Positions 1 to 10,479 are shown, counted from the first letter of the stretch. The stretch is DNA of 64,000 bases from Algoriphagus zhangzhouensis (GCF_900148515.1 NZ_FRXN01000003.1:786757-850756), one strand, 5' to 3'. Numbers and translations are program-made. Notes: generated by a model not told the origin, from the sequence alone.

Positions 1-172
1 TCAGGAAGATCAGAAGATCTATAAAATGCATTATGTTTTTGGATTTGTATCAAATTATTTTAAAATATAATTTTTCAAAGGTAAGCAAATAGGCTCAATT
101 TTGAAATTTTATTGGGTTTTTATCTGAAATTCATTCTTTCAGTGCAATTTTGATATAGAATAGTACAAAAAC
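1..172. other. AT-rich leader stretch without a recognised gene
   Basis: This stretch downstream of the succinate dehydrogenase operon is strongly AT-rich and shows no open frame, RNA gene or repeat that I can support. It may hold the promoter or the end of a gene lying outside the window. Confidence 0.4.
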
Positions 173-197
173 AAAAAAGCCGGATCTCTCCGGCTTT
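173..197 (-). terminator. Rho-independent terminator of the sdh operon
   Basis: A 9-bp perfect stem (AAAGCCGGA / TCCGGCTTT) with a TCTC loop lies about 20 nt beyond the sdhB stop. Read on the minus strand it is followed by a T-rich tail, as expected for an intrinsic terminator of sdhC-sdhA-sdhB. Confidence 0.85.
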
Positions 198-217
198 CTA
201 TCTAATCAATCTTAAAC

Positions 218-967
218 TTAAACATTCTCGCTGCTCAACACAGCAGAGAAATACTCTCGGTTCATTCTGGCAATGTTTGTCAAAGAGATTCCCTTCGGAC
301 ATTCGGCAGAACAAGCGCCTGTATTGGTACAAGCTCCAAATCCTTCTGCATCCATCTGAGCAATCATCTTCTCAGCTCTAGCTTTTCTTTCCACTTTTCC
401 CTGAGGCAACATTGCCAACTGGGAAATCTTAGCTGAAGTAAAGAGCATAGCGGAGGCATTTTTACATGCTGCTACACAAGCTCCACAACCGATACAAGTA
501 GCTGCATCAAATGCTTCGTCTGCGATAGTTTTTGGAATAGGAATCTCGTTAGCGTCAGGAACACCACCTGTATTCACAGAAACGTAACCTCCAGACTGGA
601 TGATTCTATCAAATGCAGAACGGTCAACAACCAAATCCTTCACCACAGGGAAAGCTGCAGCTCTCCAAGGCTCGATAGTAATGGTGTCGCCATCATTAAA
701 AGATCTCATGTGCAGCTGACAAGTAGTAGTCTGCTGAGGGCCATGAGGCTTTCCATTGATATATAGAGAACACATTCCACAGATCCCTTCTCTACAGTCG
801 TGATCAAAGTGAACTGGATCTTCTCCTTTTTCTGTCAATTCTTCATTAAGGACGTCCAACATTTCCAAAAAGGACATGTCAGTGGAAATCCCATCTAATG
901 GATAGGAGACAAACCCACCTTTATCAGCGTTGTTTTTCTGTCTCCAAACTTTTAATGTCAATTTCAT
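218..967 (-). CDS. sdhB: Succinate dehydrogenase / fumarate reductase iron-sulfur subunit
   Basis: This is the iron-sulfur subunit of respiratory complex II (or a menaquinol fumarate reductase). It passes electrons from the flavoprotein to the membrane cytochrome on the inner face of the cytoplasmic membrane. At 249 aa it has normal length. An N-terminal ferredoxin fold carries the [2Fe-2S] cysteines C58, C63, C66 and C83. The C-terminal part has C158, C161, C164 and C168 ([11 protein letters not shown]) for a 4Fe-4S cluster and C213, C219, C223 for the remaining cluster ligands. It is the last gene of sdhC-sdhA-sdhB, 23 nt after sdhA, and is followed directly by a terminator. The direction of the reaction in vivo cannot be told from sequence. 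Confidence 0.97.
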   Translation of the reverse strand: MKLTLKVWRQKNNADKGGFVSYPLDGISTDMSFLEMLDVLNEELTEKGEDPVHFDHDCREGICGMCSLYINGKPHGPQQTTTCQLHMRSFNDGDTITIEPWRAAAFPVVKDLVVDRSAFDRIIQSGGYVSVNTGGVPDANEIPIPKTIADEAFDAATCIGCGACVAACKNASAMLFTSAKISQLAMLPQGKVERKARAEKMIAQMDAEGFGACTNTGACSAECPKGISLTNIARMNREYFSAVLSSENV

Positions 968-990
968 AGTACTATGAATTTTTGTCTTGA

Positions 991-2925
991 TTATTTGTAC
1001 GAACGCTGGGTTAATTTCACATTTTCAAATACCAAAGGTTCTTTCTCAAGAAGTTCCTCTTGTTCATCTCCCTGGTATTTCCAAGCCGCTACATAGGCGA
1101 AGTTTTCATCATCTCTCAATGCCTCTCCTTCTGGAGTTTGATATTCCTCCCTGAAGTGACCTCCACAAGATTCATTTCTATTCAAAGCATCATCTACCAT
1201 CAATTCACCCAATTCTAGGAAGTCAGCTACTCTGTGAGCTTTTTCCAATGATTGGTTCAATTCTTCATTTTCACCCAAGACTTTTACATCTTTCCAGAAC
1301 TCAGCTCTCAAGGCCTTGATCTCAGCTTTAGCACGAGTCAAGCCTTCAGCAGTTCTAGCCATACCGCAGTCATTCCACATGATCTTTCCAAGTTTCTTAT
1401 GGAAATAATCTACAGACTTGGTCCCCTTGATACCCAACAATTTGCTGATCTTGTCTTTCACTCCCTTCACAGCTTTTTCAAACTCAGGGTGATTGGTATC
1501 AACCGGCTTGGTACCCAAACCTGCCAAATAATCTCCCAAAGTGTAAGGAATCACGAAGTATCCGTCAGCCAAACCTTGCATCAAAGCAGAAGCTCCCAAT
1601 CTGTTTGCTCCATGATCTGAGAAGTTTGCCTCTCCCAATGCATAAAGTCCAGGAACGGAAGTCATCAAGTTATAATCAACCCAAAGTCCACCCATTGTAT
1701 AGTGAACCGCAGGATAAATTTTCATTGGAGTTTGGTAAGGATTCTCACCGGTAATCTGCTGATACATATCAAACAAGTTACCATATCTTGCTCGGATAGT
1801 AGCTTCACTGTCTCTATTGATAGCGTCTCTAAAATCCAAGAATACAGCCTCACCAGTTTCATTTACACCACGTCCTTCATCACAAACATATTTTGCGTTT
1901 CTAGAAGCAACGTCACGAGGCACCAAGTTACCGAAGGAAGGATACTTTCTTTCCAAATAGTAATCTCTGTCTTCTTCCTGAATATCTCTAGGTCTGATTT
2001 CGCCTTTTCTAAGCTTCTCAGCCATGGCCACAGTCTTAGGAACCCAAACTCTACCGTCATTTCTCAAAGATTCAGACATCAAAGTCAACTTAGACTGATG
2101 ATCACCTGAAACAGGAATACAAGTAGGGTGAATCTGCGTATAACATGGGTTAGCGAAGTGAGCGCCTTTTTTATGTGCTCTCCAAGCTGCAGTCACATTG
2201 GATCCCATAGCGTTGGTAGAAAGGAAGAATACGTTACCATATCCACCAGTACACAAAAGAACCGCATGAGCTGCATGGGTTTCGATAGCTCCAGTGATCA
2301 AGTTTCTGGTCACAATACCTTGAGCATGTCCATCCACTGTCACCACATCCATCATTTCTGTACGAGGATATAGTTTCACCTTTCCATTCGCCACCTGACG
2401 GCTCAATGCTGAATATGCACCTAAAAGCAACTGCTGTCCAGTTTGGCCCCTAGCATAGAATGTTCTGGATACCTGAGCACCACCGAAAGATCGGTTGGCT
2501 AGCAATCCACCATATTCACGTGCAAAAGGAACACCTTGAGCAACACACTGGTCAATGATATTTACAGATACCTCAGCTAGACGGTAGACATTCGCTTCGC
2601 GAGCTCTGTAGTCACCACCTTTGATAGTATCGTAGAAAAGTCTATAAACTGAGTCACCATCATTTTGATAGTTTTTGGCGGCATTGATTCCACCTTGTGC
2701 AGCGATGGAGTGAGCTCTACGTGGGCTATCCTGAAAGCAGAATGCTTTTACATTGTAACCCAACTCTGCCAAAGAAGCGGCTGCAGAAGCACCTGCCAAA
2801 CCTGTACCCACAACGATGACCTCATATTTTCTTTTGTTTGCTGGGTTGACCAGCTTACTTGTAAACTTATGCTTTGTCCACTTTTCGGCTAATGGACCAG
2901 CAGGAATCTTAGAATCTAGTATCAT
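991..2925 (-). CDS. sdhA: Succinate dehydrogenase / fumarate reductase flavoprotein subunit
   Basis: The catalytic subunit of complex II oxidises succinate to fumarate with covalently bound FAD. The protein is 644 aa, the long form usual in Bacteroidota and other groups with a one-piece cytochrome b. The dinucleotide-binding motif GTGLAG sits at residues 40-45. H72 in the [11 protein letters not shown] motif is the family's histidine for covalent FAD attachment. A conserved [19 protein letters not shown] FAD region follows near residue 430. It lies between sdhC (12 nt upstream) and sdhB and is surely co-transcribed. Several antisense frames of 60-135 codons inside it look like shadows of this strongly coding sequence. 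Confidence 0.97.
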   Translation of the reverse strand: MILDSKIPAGPLAEKWTKHKFTSKLVNPANKRKYEVIVVGTGLAGASAAASLAELGYNVKAFCFQDSPRRAHSIAAQGGINAAKNYQNDGDSVYRLFYDTIKGGDYRAREANVYRLAEVSVNIIDQCVAQGVPFAREYGGLLANRSFGGAQVSRTFYARGQTGQQLLLGAYSALSRQVANGKVKLYPRTEMMDVVTVDGHAQGIVTRNLITGAIETHAAHAVLLCTGGYGNVFFLSTNAMGSNVTAAWRAHKKGAHFANPCYTQIHPTCIPVSGDHQSKLTLMSESLRNDGRVWVPKTVAMAEKLRKGEIRPRDIQEEDRDYYLERKYPSFGNLVPRDVASRNAKYVCDEGRGVNETGEAVFLDFRDAINRDSEATIRARYGNLFDMYQQITGENPYQTPMKIYPAVHYTMGGLWVDYNLMTSVPGLYALGEANFSDHGANRLGASALMQGLADGYFVIPYTLGDYLAGLGTKPVDTNHPEFEKAVKGVKDKISKLLGIKGTKSVDYFHKKLGKIMWNDCGMARTAEGLTRAKAEIKALRAEFWKDVKVLGENEELNQSLEKAHRVADFLELGELMVDDALNRNESCGGHFREEYQTPEGEALRDDENFAYVAAWKYQGDEQEELLEKEPLVFENVKLTQRSYK

Positions 2926-2937
2926 ACGGGAAATCGA

Positions 2938-3618
2938 TTAGCTAGTGAAATAGATATAAAGTGGCATCAATGCGAATAAAATCGGCACAACCACTGCGTA
3001 AATTTTTCCGACAGCTGCGATAGCTGGAGAATATTTGACATGATTTAATCCCAAAGTCTGGAATGCACTTGCAAATCCGTGAGATAAGTGGAAAGCCAAA
3101 AAGCCCATAGCGATTACATACCCAGCAACGATCAACTCATTTTGAAATGCGAAAGTGACAATAGAGAAAAGATCTTTGTAAGATTCTCCGTCATACTCCA
3201 CAACTGGAAGATCTCCCCAGTGCATTTGATACCAAAAACCTTGAAGGTGAACTACCAAAAAGATCAAAATAATGGTACCAAGAACTCCCATATTTCTGGA
3301 AGCCATGGTAGAATTGGTAGATGCTTTGGACTCTGCATACCCGATAGGTCTTGCAGATTTGTTTTTGCTAGTCAACATGATTGAATAAATCACGTGGCCA
3401 ATCACGGAAATATAGGTCAAGTAGGACAAGATCTTAACTGCAGGATTGGTGGTCATGAATTTGGCATAAATATTAAATGCCTCTCCTCCATCTCCCTTGA
3501 AAAGCAACATGTTGCCCGATACGTGACCTGTCAAAAACAGGATCAGGAATAAGCCAGTCAATGCCATGATCAGCTTCCTTCCCAGAGTGCTACTAAAGGT
3601 TTTTGTAACCCAACTCAT
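2938..3618 (-). CDS. sdhC: Succinate dehydrogenase cytochrome b subunit
   Basis: This is the membrane anchor of complex II, a one-subunit diheme cytochrome b of the type found in Bacteroidota and Epsilonproteobacteria, where quinone (here probably menaquinone) is reduced. The 226-aa protein shows five hydrophobic segments. Histidines in or near them (for example in LTGHVSGN, VIGHVIYS, VVHLQGFWYQMHWG and FHLSHGFASAF) are candidate heme ligands. There is no separate sdhD, which fits this family. It is the first gene of the operon, with a strong promoter-like element at 3666-3696 upstream of its ATG. Confidence 0.95.
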   Translation of the reverse strand: MSWVTKTFSSTLGRKLIMALTGLFLILFLTGHVSGNMLLFKGDGGEAFNIYAKFMTTNPAVKILSYLTYISVIGHVIYSIMLTSKNKSARPIGYAESKASTNSTMASRNMGVLGTIILIFLVVHLQGFWYQMHWGDLPVVEYDGESYKDLFSIVTFAFQNELIVAGYVIAMGFLAFHLSHGFASAFQTLGLNHVKYSPAIAAVGKIYAVVVPILFALMPLYIYFTS

Positions 3619-3665
3619 ACGATTTTAGGATTAATTTTAAAACGAATGTCTTATTATACTGCTGC

Positions 3666-3696
3666 CAAATTTAACTGTGGAACAGCTAGCAAACAA
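3666..3696 (-). promoter_or_regulatory. Bacteroidota-type promoter of the sdh operon
   Basis: Read on the minus strand there is TTG, then exactly 20 nt, then TAAATTTG. This matches the Bacteroidota sigma-A consensus TTG-N(about 19-23)-TAnnTTTG. It lies about 50 nt upstream of the sdhC start. Confidence 0.7.
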
Positions 3697-3938
3697 TCCA
3701 TTCTTCAGGTCCTTTCTTATTTTAAAAGGTTCTAAATAAAAGAGCGCACCAAAAGACCAAAACAGCCTTAAATTTCACATTTCAACAATTAGTTTAATTT
3801 TATTGTTTGATTTTGCGGTGATTTTCTACTTACTTCCATTTATTTCGTATAGGTAGATCATTAGCAATTGTTAACACTTTAGCAGAACATTACGTCTTGT
3901 CAAGTGTTTGCAAAAAACAGGAACCAATAGGCAACAAC

Positions 3939-6716
3939 ATGAAGCTCAAACTTTCGCTAGGACTTTTTTTCTCTTACCTCATTCTTGGGCTTTCATATGC
4001 TTGGGCAACCCACATTCGAGCGGGTGAAATCATAGCCGAACGGGTCAATGTTCAAACACTAGAATACAAAATCACAGTAGTTGGCTATACCGATACTCGT
4101 TCCAATGTAGTATTCGGTCCGGGGATCATCAATTTTGGAGATGGCAGAGAGGTCCAATTGAATACTGAAAATGACTTCGCTCTTGTTGAGAGCCTCGGAA
4201 ACCAAATTGAAAAAAACACATTTGTCATCACACACACTTTTCAGGGGCCTGGCACATATACCATCCGTTTTCAGGAATTCAACAGAAATGATTTGACCCT
4301 GAACATGGATAATTCTGTGGATACTCCTTTTTATGTTGAAACCCAGATTACTATTGACCCATTCATAGGAGTGAATAACTCTCCGGTATTAACTATCCCT
4401 CCAGTGGACAATGGAGCAGTTAATTCCACTTATATCCACAACCCAGGTGCTTATGATCCAGATGGAGATAGCTTGTCCTATGAAATGACAATCCCACTTC
4501 AGAATTTCCAAAGACCTGTAAATAACTACAGAAGCCCAGCTTCTGCTGAATTCAGCTTCAATCAGCAAAGTGGTGCTACTCCGGCCTTCTTGGAATTAGA
4601 CCCGATTTATGGAGACTTAATTTGGGATGCTCCAGGCACAGCCGGTCAGTTTAACGTAGCATTTAAAATTATAGAGTGGCGGAAAATCAACGGTGAATGG
4701 ATTCAAATAGGCTTCGTCGTTAGAGATATGCAGATCATTATCGAAAACTCAAACAACCGACGACCCGAATTGATTTTACCTCCTGATATTTGCGTGGAAG
4801 CGGGCACTTTGATTGAGGAAATTATCCAAGGAGAGGACCCAGATGGTGACCCAATAAAGATTGAAATTTTCGGAGAGCCAATCGAAATCACCACTTCTCC
4901 GGGCAGCTATGACCCTGAGGCTACTTTCCAACCTTCACCTGGCATTGTGGATTTCACCTGGCAAACTGTATGTGGCCATGTCAGAGCTAGGGAATATGAC
5001 GTAAGGGTTAGAATCACGGATCAACCTAGATCAGGACCTGCATTGGTAGACATCAAAACTTGGAGAATCAAAGTAGTTGGCCCTCCGCCAGTTTGGTCAG
5101 ACATCGAGCAGCAATCAGGAAGAACTGTTGAATTGAATTGGGATCCGTATGCATGCGCCAATTCGGCAGAAGAAATGCAAATCTGGAGGAGAATTAATTC
5201 AGATCCTTACGAACCAGACAGCTGTGAAACAGGAATCCGTCCTGGATATGAACTGGTAGGCACCACCAATATGGAGACTTTCTCTTTCACAGATCTGAAT
5301 GATGGAGAAGGTTTGGCTCCTGGAAACACCTATTGTTATAGATTAGTTGCTGCTTATCCAGCTCCAAGACTCGGCGAGAGTATTGTTTCTGAAGAGATAT
5401 GCATCACTATTGACGTAGATGTTCCGATTATCACCAATGTCAGTGTTGAAGAAACTGATGCCACAGAAGGAGAAATTTTTATCAAATGGACACCTCCTTA
5501 CGACATTGATAAAACACAATACCCTGGACCTTACAGCTATGAACTGTTAAGAAGTAACGGTTTTACAGGAAATCAAGGCAGAGTTTCATTGGGAGTTACA
5601 TCGGACACATTGTACACCGATACTGGATTGAATACCCAAAATGAAGTTTATAATTACAGGGTTGTACTTTTGGATCAAGGGACCAGAATTGACACTTCTT
5701 CTTCGGCTTCCTCGGTTTGGCTAGAACCAACGATTATCAATGAAGCTATTGAATTGAATTGGGAATTCACTGTACCTTGGAACAATTCTATCAGTGAGTT
5801 TAAGCATGAAGTTTACAGAAATCGTACGGATGCAAATGCAGAAGATGCCGACACCTTTGAGTTGATAGCAGAGGTTGATGTTACTTCAGCAGGATTTACA
5901 TTCTTGGATGATGGAAGCTTCAATAATGTACCTCTTGGAAAAGAAACAGAATACTGCTACTACGTGATCACCAAAGGTGCTTACAATGTAGATGGTTTAG
6001 TTTATCCATTGGAAAACAAATCCCAGATAACTTGTGCCAAGCCTGATGACAATAGGTTACCATGTCCACCTGTTTTGACATTTGAAGGACCAGAATGTTC
6101 GGTTTACACTGCTGAACAATCCTGTAATATCAACACCTATTATCATGATTTGAGCTGGACTCCTGATTTTTCAGGAGAATGCGATGACGAACTTTCAGGC
6201 TATAAGTTATACTACACCAATGATGGTGAGGAAAGTACATTCGAATTGATTGCAGAGCTTTCCTCTTTGGAGCTTGCTACTCGAATTTCGGAATTGACCA
6301 CATACAGAGGCTGTTATTACATTACTGCCATTGATCGTTCTGGGAATGAAAGTGAGCCTAGCAATATCGTTTGTGTGGAGAATTGTCCTAATTACGAATT
6401 GCCAAATGCCTTTACTCCAAATGGCGACGGAGTGAATGACACCTTCTCTTCTTTCGACAATCCATTTGCAAAATGTCCACGTTTTGTCTTAGGAGTAGAA
6501 ATCCTAATTGTTAACCGTTGGGGAGTGGAAGTTTTCAACTACAATAGCCTTGAGGCAACTGAAAACGACATCTACATCAACTGGGATGGGAAAGACAAAA
6601 ATGGAAATGACCTTCCTGCCGGAACTTATTTTTATTCTGGAAAAGTTTATTTTGATGTACTGGATCCTGGACAACAGGAGCAGACCTTGAAAGGAACTAT
6701 CCAGATTCTAAGATGA
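3939..6716 (+). CDS. Secreted multidomain protein with gliding-motility / T9SS C-terminal domain
   Basis: A 925-aa secreted protein of the gliding-motility-associated C-terminal family; a surface or adhesin role is inferred. I start it at the ATG 3939 rather than the upstream TTG 3897, because the ATG gives a clean signal peptide (MKLKLSLGLFFSYLILGLS...) ending near AWA-THIRAGE. Tandem beta-sandwich modules follow: cadherin/PKD-like ones with DPDGDSLSY and EDPDGDPIKIE in the first third, then fibronectin-III-like modules rich in paired cysteines. The last ~90 residues contain the family signature LPNAFTPNGDGVNDTF, then VEILIVNRWGVEVF and WDGKDKNGNDLPAGTYFY, a type B T9SS sorting domain ending in an IQILR strand. 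The stop overlaps the next start (ATGA). Confidence 0.9.
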   Translation: MKLKLSLGLFFSYLILGLSYAWATHIRAGEIIAERVNVQTLEYKITVVGYTDTRSNVVFGPGIINFGDGREVQLNTENDFALVESLGNQIEKNTFVITHTFQGPGTYTIRFQEFNRNDLTLNMDNSVDTPFYVETQITIDPFIGVNNSPVLTIPPVDNGAVNSTYIHNPGAYDPDGDSLSYEMTIPLQNFQRPVNNYRSPASAEFSFNQQSGATPAFLELDPIYGDLIWDAPGTAGQFNVAFKIIEWRKINGEWIQIGFVVRDMQIIIENSNNRRPELILPPDICVEAGTLIEEIIQGEDPDGDPIKIEIFGEPIEITTSPGSYDPEATFQPSPGIVDFTWQTVCGHVRAREYDVRVRITDQPRSGPALVDIKTWRIKVVGPPPVWSDIEQQSGRTVELNWDPYACANSAEEMQIWRRINSDPYEPDSCETGIRPGYELVGTTNMETFSFTDLNDGEGLAPGNTYCYRLVAAYPAPRLGESIVSEEICITIDVDVPIITNVSVEETDATEGEIFIKWTPPYDIDKTQYPGPYSYELLRSNGFTGNQGRVSLGVTSDTLYTDTGLNTQNEVYNYRVVLLDQGTRIDTSSSASSVWLEPTIINEAIELNWEFTVPWNNSISEFKHEVYRNRTDANAEDADTFELIAEVDVTSAGFTFLDDGSFNNVPLGKETEYCYYVITKGAYNVDGLVYPLENKSQITCAKPDDNRLPCPPVLTFEGPECSVYTAEQSCNINTYYHDLSWTPDFSGECDDELSGYKLYYTNDGEESTFELIAELSSLELATRISELTTYRGCYYITAIDRSGNESEPSNIVCVENCPNYELPNAFTPNGDGVNDTFSSFDNPFAKCPRFVLGVEILIVNRWGVEVFNYNSLEATENDIYINWDGKDKNGNDLPAGTYFYSGKVYFDVLDPGQQEQTLKGTIQILR

Positions 6717-7147
6717 GTCAGCCAAAATCCATCGTTTTCTTTGACGGAGTATGTAACCTCTGCAACTCCTCTGTTGATTTCATGATCAAAAGGGACAAAA
6801 ATGATAGATTCTTGGTTGGAGCTCTTCAAGATGAAACAAGTAAAGAAATCCTTTCCCAATTCGATGTGAAAGAGGACTATCTAGACTCCATTGTCCTTCT
6901 TGAAAATGGAAAAATATTTTACAAAAGCACTGCTGCTTTAAAAATCGCCAAGCAACTATCTGGCTTTTGGCCAGCACTTTACCCCTTGGTATTTTTTCCT
7001 CAAAGTTTGAGAGACGCAGTTTATGATTGGATTGGAAAGAACAGGTATAAATGGTTTGGAAAACAAAATACCTGTAGACTTCCAAGCCCTGAAGAACAGG
7101 CCAAATTTCTATCCCCTAGCAATTCTCCTTTCAAAGAGATCGCCTAG
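6713..7147 (+). CDS. DCC-family (DUF393) thiol-disulfide oxidoreductase-like protein
   Basis: A 144-aa protein of the DCC/DUF393 family. The signature DGVCNLCNSSVDF places D11, C14 and C17 in the arrangement that names the family (D-x2-C-x2-C). A second typical block, the helix around FWPALYPLVFFPQSLRDAVYDWIGKNRYKWFG, is present. The CxxC suggests redox activity, but the substrate is unknown for the family. Its ATG overlaps the stop codon of the upstream secreted protein (ATGA), so the two are translationally coupled, perhaps by chance of packing. The protein has no signal peptide. Confidence 0.9.
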   Translation: MSQPKSIVFFDGVCNLCNSSVDFMIKRDKNDRFLVGALQDETSKEILSQFDVKEDYLDSIVLLENGKIFYKSTAALKIAKQLSGFWPALYPLVFFPQSLRDAVYDWIGKNRYKWFGKQNTCRLPSPEEQAKFLSPSNSPFKEIA

Positions 7148-7191
7148 CCCCTTTATTTAAGTGCAAGGTTTCTTACCCATGTTTTGATGGA

Positions 7192-7224
7192 TTGACATGG
7201 CAAAATAGAAAAGCTGTATATTTG
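7192..7224 (+). promoter_or_regulatory. Promoter of fabD
   Basis: TTG at 7192, 22 nt, then TATATTTG at 7217-7224 matches the Bacteroidota TTG / TAnnTTTG promoter. It lies 22 nt upstream of the fabD ATG, leaving a very short leader. Confidence 0.6.
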
Positions 7225-7246
7225 CCGCTCAACCAAACAATTACTC

Positions 7247-8122
7247 ATGAAGGCATTTGTTTTCCCGGGCCAAGGGGCCCAGTTTCCCGGTATGGGAAAA
7301 GCTCTTTACGAAGAAAATCCAGAAGCAAAAGCATTGTTCGAAAAGGCTAATGAAGTTCTTGGATTCAGAATCACAGACATCATGTTTGATGGAACTGCCG
7401 AAGAGTTGAAACAGACCAAAGTAACTCAACCTGCCATCTTTTTGCATTCGGTAGTATTGGCAAAAACAACTCCTGATTTCAATCCTGACATGGTTGCTGG
7501 ACATTCATTAGGAGAGTTTTCTGCTCTTGTAGCAAATGGCACCTTGGCATTTGAAGATGGATTAAAATTGGTTTACCAAAGAGCGATGGCGATGCAGGAG
7601 GCTTGTGAAATCAACCCTTCCACCATGGCTGCAATCTTGGGTTTACCTGATGAAAAAGTTGAAGAAATTTGCGCTGGCATCGCCGATGAAATCGTGGTAC
7701 CTGCCAATTATAACTGTCCAGGACAATTGGTAATCTCCGGTTCTAATAAAGGAATTGAGATCGCTTGTGAAAAAATGAAAGAAGCTGGGGCAAAAAGAGC
7801 TCTTCCTCTTCCTGTTGGTGGCGCTTTCCATTCTCCTTTGATGGAGCCAGCTAGAGAGAAGCTTCAAAAAGCGATCGAAAGCACCAATTTCAACACTCCA
7901 AGCTGCCCAGTTTACCAAAATGTAAGCACTACTGCAGTTACTAATGTGGATCAAATCAAATCAAACCTGATTGCACAATTGACAGCACCTGTTAAATGGA
8001 CTCAGTCCGTTCAGAATATGGTCAAAGATGGCGCTACAGAATTTGTAGAATGTGGGCCTGGAAAAGTTCTTCAGGGACTTGTCAAAAAGATACATAGCGA
8101 AGCTGAAGTCTCAGGACTTTAA
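7247..8122 (+). CDS. fabD: Malonyl-CoA:ACP transacylase
   Basis: FabD moves malonyl groups from CoA to acyl carrier protein, which supplies the extender unit for type II fatty acid synthesis in the cytoplasm. The 291-aa length is typical. The oxyanion motif GQGAQ is at residues 8-12, the nucleophile S87 lies in GHSLGEFSALV, R112 in YQRAMAMQ binds the malonyl carboxylate, and the catalytic H195 is in GGAFHSPLM. A CGPGKVLQGL motif is near the C-terminus. It is a single-gene unit here, with its own promoter and a terminator shared with the convergent folK. Confidence 0.97.
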   Translation: MKAFVFPGQGAQFPGMGKALYEENPEAKALFEKANEVLGFRITDIMFDGTAEELKQTKVTQPAIFLHSVVLAKTTPDFNPDMVAGHSLGEFSALVANGTLAFEDGLKLVYQRAMAMQEACEINPSTMAAILGLPDEKVEEICAGIADEIVVPANYNCPGQLVISGSNKGIEIACEKMKEAGAKRALPLPVGGAFHSPLMEPAREKLQKAIESTNFNTPSCPVYQNVSTTAVTNVDQIKSNLIAQLTAPVKWTQSVQNMVKDGATEFVECGPGKVLQGLVKKIHSEAEVSGL

Positions 8123-8133
8123 TTCATACCTCA

Positions 8134-8158
8134 AAAGCCCGCCTCGAGCGGGTTTTTT
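8134..8158. terminator. Bidirectional terminator between fabD and folK
   Basis: CCCGC-CTCGA-GCGGG hairpin flanked by AAAA on the left and TTTTTT on the right, placed between the convergent fabD and folK stops. It can serve both strands. Confidence 0.8.
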
Positions 8159-8642
8159 ATTGCTTAAATAATTTGACTTCCGAATGATCCCTACACATTT
8201 CCAGCAATTCCCGGCAAGTCTTATTTAGTTCTGGATGAACAAAATCAGGCATGATTTCTACCAATGGAACCAAAACAAATCTTCGGACTGCCATAAATAA
8301 ATGAGGCACTTTTAAATCAGGCAACTCAATGACATCGCTGCCCCAAAAAAGGATATCAATATCCATGGTCCTGTTTCCCCAGACTGTTTCTCTAACTCGT
8401 CCTAATTCTTTCTCTACTTTTTGAAGGCCCACCAAAAACTTTAAGGGATCCTTATCGGTTTCTACCACAATTACCTGATTTAAGAAATCTTGGTCAGCCG
8501 CATCTCCCCATGCTTCCGTCAGATAGATACTCGATTCTTTGATTATCCTATCTTCGGTATTGATCATTTTTTTTGCAGACTCTAAAAGCTTGGTGGTATC
8601 CCCTTGGTTGCCCCCCAATATCAAAACTGCTTCTTTTAGCAT
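8157..8642 (-). CDS. folK: 2-amino-4-hydroxy-6-hydroxymethyldihydropteridine diphosphokinase
   Basis: FolK (HPPK) transfers pyrophosphate from ATP to 6-hydroxymethyl-7,8-dihydropterin in folate synthesis. The 161-aa protein has the start motif LILGGNQGD (residues 7-15) and the family signature GNRTMDIDILFWG (residues 89-101), whose two aspartates bind Mg2+. A PH(L)FMAVRRFVLVPLVEI block follows. It is divergent from sppA, with only 70 nt between the starts, and convergent with fabD. Confidence 0.95.
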   Translation of the reverse strand: MLKEAVLILGGNQGDTTKLLESAKKMINTEDRIIKESSIYLTEAWGDAADQDFLNQVIVVETDKDPLKFLVGLQKVEKELGRVRETVWGNRTMDIDILFWGSDVIELPDLKVPHLFMAVRRFVLVPLVEIMPDFVHPELNKTCRELLEMCRDHSEVKLFKQ

Positions 8643-8712
8643 TTTACTTGAAAAATTAATTTTTAATCGTTCATCAATTTAGCCTATTTTAGCCATTCTA
8701 ATAGCATACAAC

Positions 8713-10479
8713 ATGAAATTCTTAGGAAACGTCCTAGCAGTAATAGTCGGATTATTTGTCTTTTGTATCCTCACCTTTTTCCTCTTTTTTGGCTTGATAG
8801 GAATCATAGCCGCTTCAGGAGAAAAAGAAGTGAGTCTAAATGACAACTCAATCCTCCACCTCAACCTTAATGGAAGAACTTTAGTCGAAAGAACTCGAGA
8901 GGAGGATTATTCTTTTGGAGGTTTTGGCAATCCATTTGGTCAAGAATTCAATGCGGGCTTGGTGAATCTGAAAAAAGCAATCCGTGAAGCCAAATCCAAT
9001 GACAAAATCCAAGGGATCTATCTAAATACAGGTTTGATCATGGCTGGCCAAGCCAATTTATTGGAATTGAGAGAAGAACTCGAGGATTTTAAAGAGTCAG
9101 GCAAATTCATTCTAGCTTATGATGAGGCCTATACCGAGGGAGGATATTACTTAGCTTCTGTGGCTGATGAGATTTATTTAAACCCTTTGGGCGGCATTGA
9201 TTTTAATGGATTATCCTCTGACGCTGTGTTCTTCAAAGGTCTTTTTGAAAAAATCGGAGTAAAACCGGAAATCTTCAGAGTAGGTGAATTCAAAAGTGCT
9301 GTTGAGCCATTTATCTTGGACAAAATGAGTGATGCAAACCGTCTTCAAACTCAATTTTTCTTGGATGACATCAACAACGAAATGTTGAAATCTGTTGCTG
9401 AATCCCGAGGGATTTCATTGGATAGCATCACTTTGATCAATGACCAAATGTTGGTAAGAAAGGCTGCTGATGCAGTTACCTACCATCTCGCAAACTCCCT
9501 CAAATACGAAGATGAGGTTCATGCAATTTTAAGAGAGAAACTAGGAATCGATGAGGATGGAGACATCCATACAATCAATGCCACTGATTTAGGCTCTTTA
9601 GCAAGTTCCAAAAATATCACTTCCAAAAATCGAATTGCCGTAATCCTTGCCGAAGGTGAGATCGTGGACGGAAATGCAGATGGAGTAATAAGCTCAGAGA
9701 AGTTTGCTAAAGAAATCAGAAAAGCCAGAAAAGACGATGATATCAAGGCTATCGTCCTTCGTGTCAATTCCCCAGGAGGTTCGATTTTGGCTTCAGAAGT
9801 CATTTGGAGAGAGATGAAAAAAGCTCAAGAAACGAAGCCAGTTGTTGTTTCAATGGGTGAAGTTGCCGCTTCCGGTGGTTATTACATTTCTAGCCCTGCA
9901 GGCACTATTGTGGCCCAACCTAATACTATTACAGGTTCCATCGGGATTTTCGGTATGTGGTTTAATGTTCAAGAATTGTTGAACGAAAAACTGGGTATCA
10001 CCACCGATGTGGTTTCCACAGGGGAATTTTCTGATTTTATGAATCCTACCAGACAGTTGGAGGATGTAGAACGAGGAATCATTCAAAATTCCATCGAGGA
10101 AGGCTATGAAACTTTCATCAGCCGCGTAGCTGAAGGAAGAAATATGAGTCCTGAAGAAGTGAAAGAAGTAGCGTCCGGCCGTGTTTGGACTGGAAATCAA
10201 GCCTTAGAAAGAGGACTTGTTGACGAATTGGGAGGCATGGATAGAGCTATCCAGATTGCAGCAGAAAAAATTGACGCCGGTGATGATTATCGTATAATCT
10301 TCTACCCGACAATCAGGCCTTGGTTTGAAGAATTCATGTCTGACTTTGAAAACAATGTTCAGCTCAGATTAATCAAAGCTAAACTTGGTGATCAATATGA
10401 ACTGTATCAGCAAATCGAACAAGTCAAAAAATACCAGGGAATTCAGGTCAGACTTCCTATGGATATCAAGATTAAGTAA
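8713..10479 (+). CDS. sppA: Signal peptide peptidase SppA, 67-kDa type
   Basis: A membrane-bound serine protease that degrades cleaved signal peptides. At 588 aa it is the long, two-domain form (S49). An N-terminal membrane segment spans about residues 4-34. The general-base lysine is K194 in FRVGEFKSAVEPF within the N-terminal repeat, and the nucleophile is about S387 in GEVAASGGYYI of the C-terminal repeat. This matches the split Ser/Lys dyad known for E. coli SppA. A VNSPGGSILASE motif precedes the serine. It appears to be a single-gene unit. Confidence 0.95.
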   Translation: MKFLGNVLAVIVGLFVFCILTFFLFFGLIGIIAASGEKEVSLNDNSILHLNLNGRTLVERTREEDYSFGGFGNPFGQEFNAGLVNLKKAIREAKSNDKIQGIYLNTGLIMAGQANLLELREELEDFKESGKFILAYDEAYTEGGYYLASVADEIYLNPLGGIDFNGLSSDAVFFKGLFEKIGVKPEIFRVGEFKSAVEPFILDKMSDANRLQTQFFLDDINNEMLKSVAESRGISLDSITLINDQMLVRKAADAVTYHLANSLKYEDEVHAILREKLGIDEDGDIHTINATDLGSLASSKNITSKNRIAVILAEGEIVDGNADGVISSEKFAKEIRKARKDDDIKAIVLRVNSPGGSILASEVIWREMKKAQETKPVVVSMGEVAASGGYYISSPAGTIVAQPNTITGSIGIFGMWFNVQELLNEKLGITTDVVSTGEFSDFMNPTRQLEDVERGIIQNSIEEGYETFISRVAEGRNMSPEEVKEVASGRVWTGNQALERGLVDELGGMDRAIQIAAEKIDAGDDYRIIFYPTIRPWFEEFMSDFENNVQLRLIKAKLGDQYELYQQIEQVKKYQGIQVRLPMDIKIK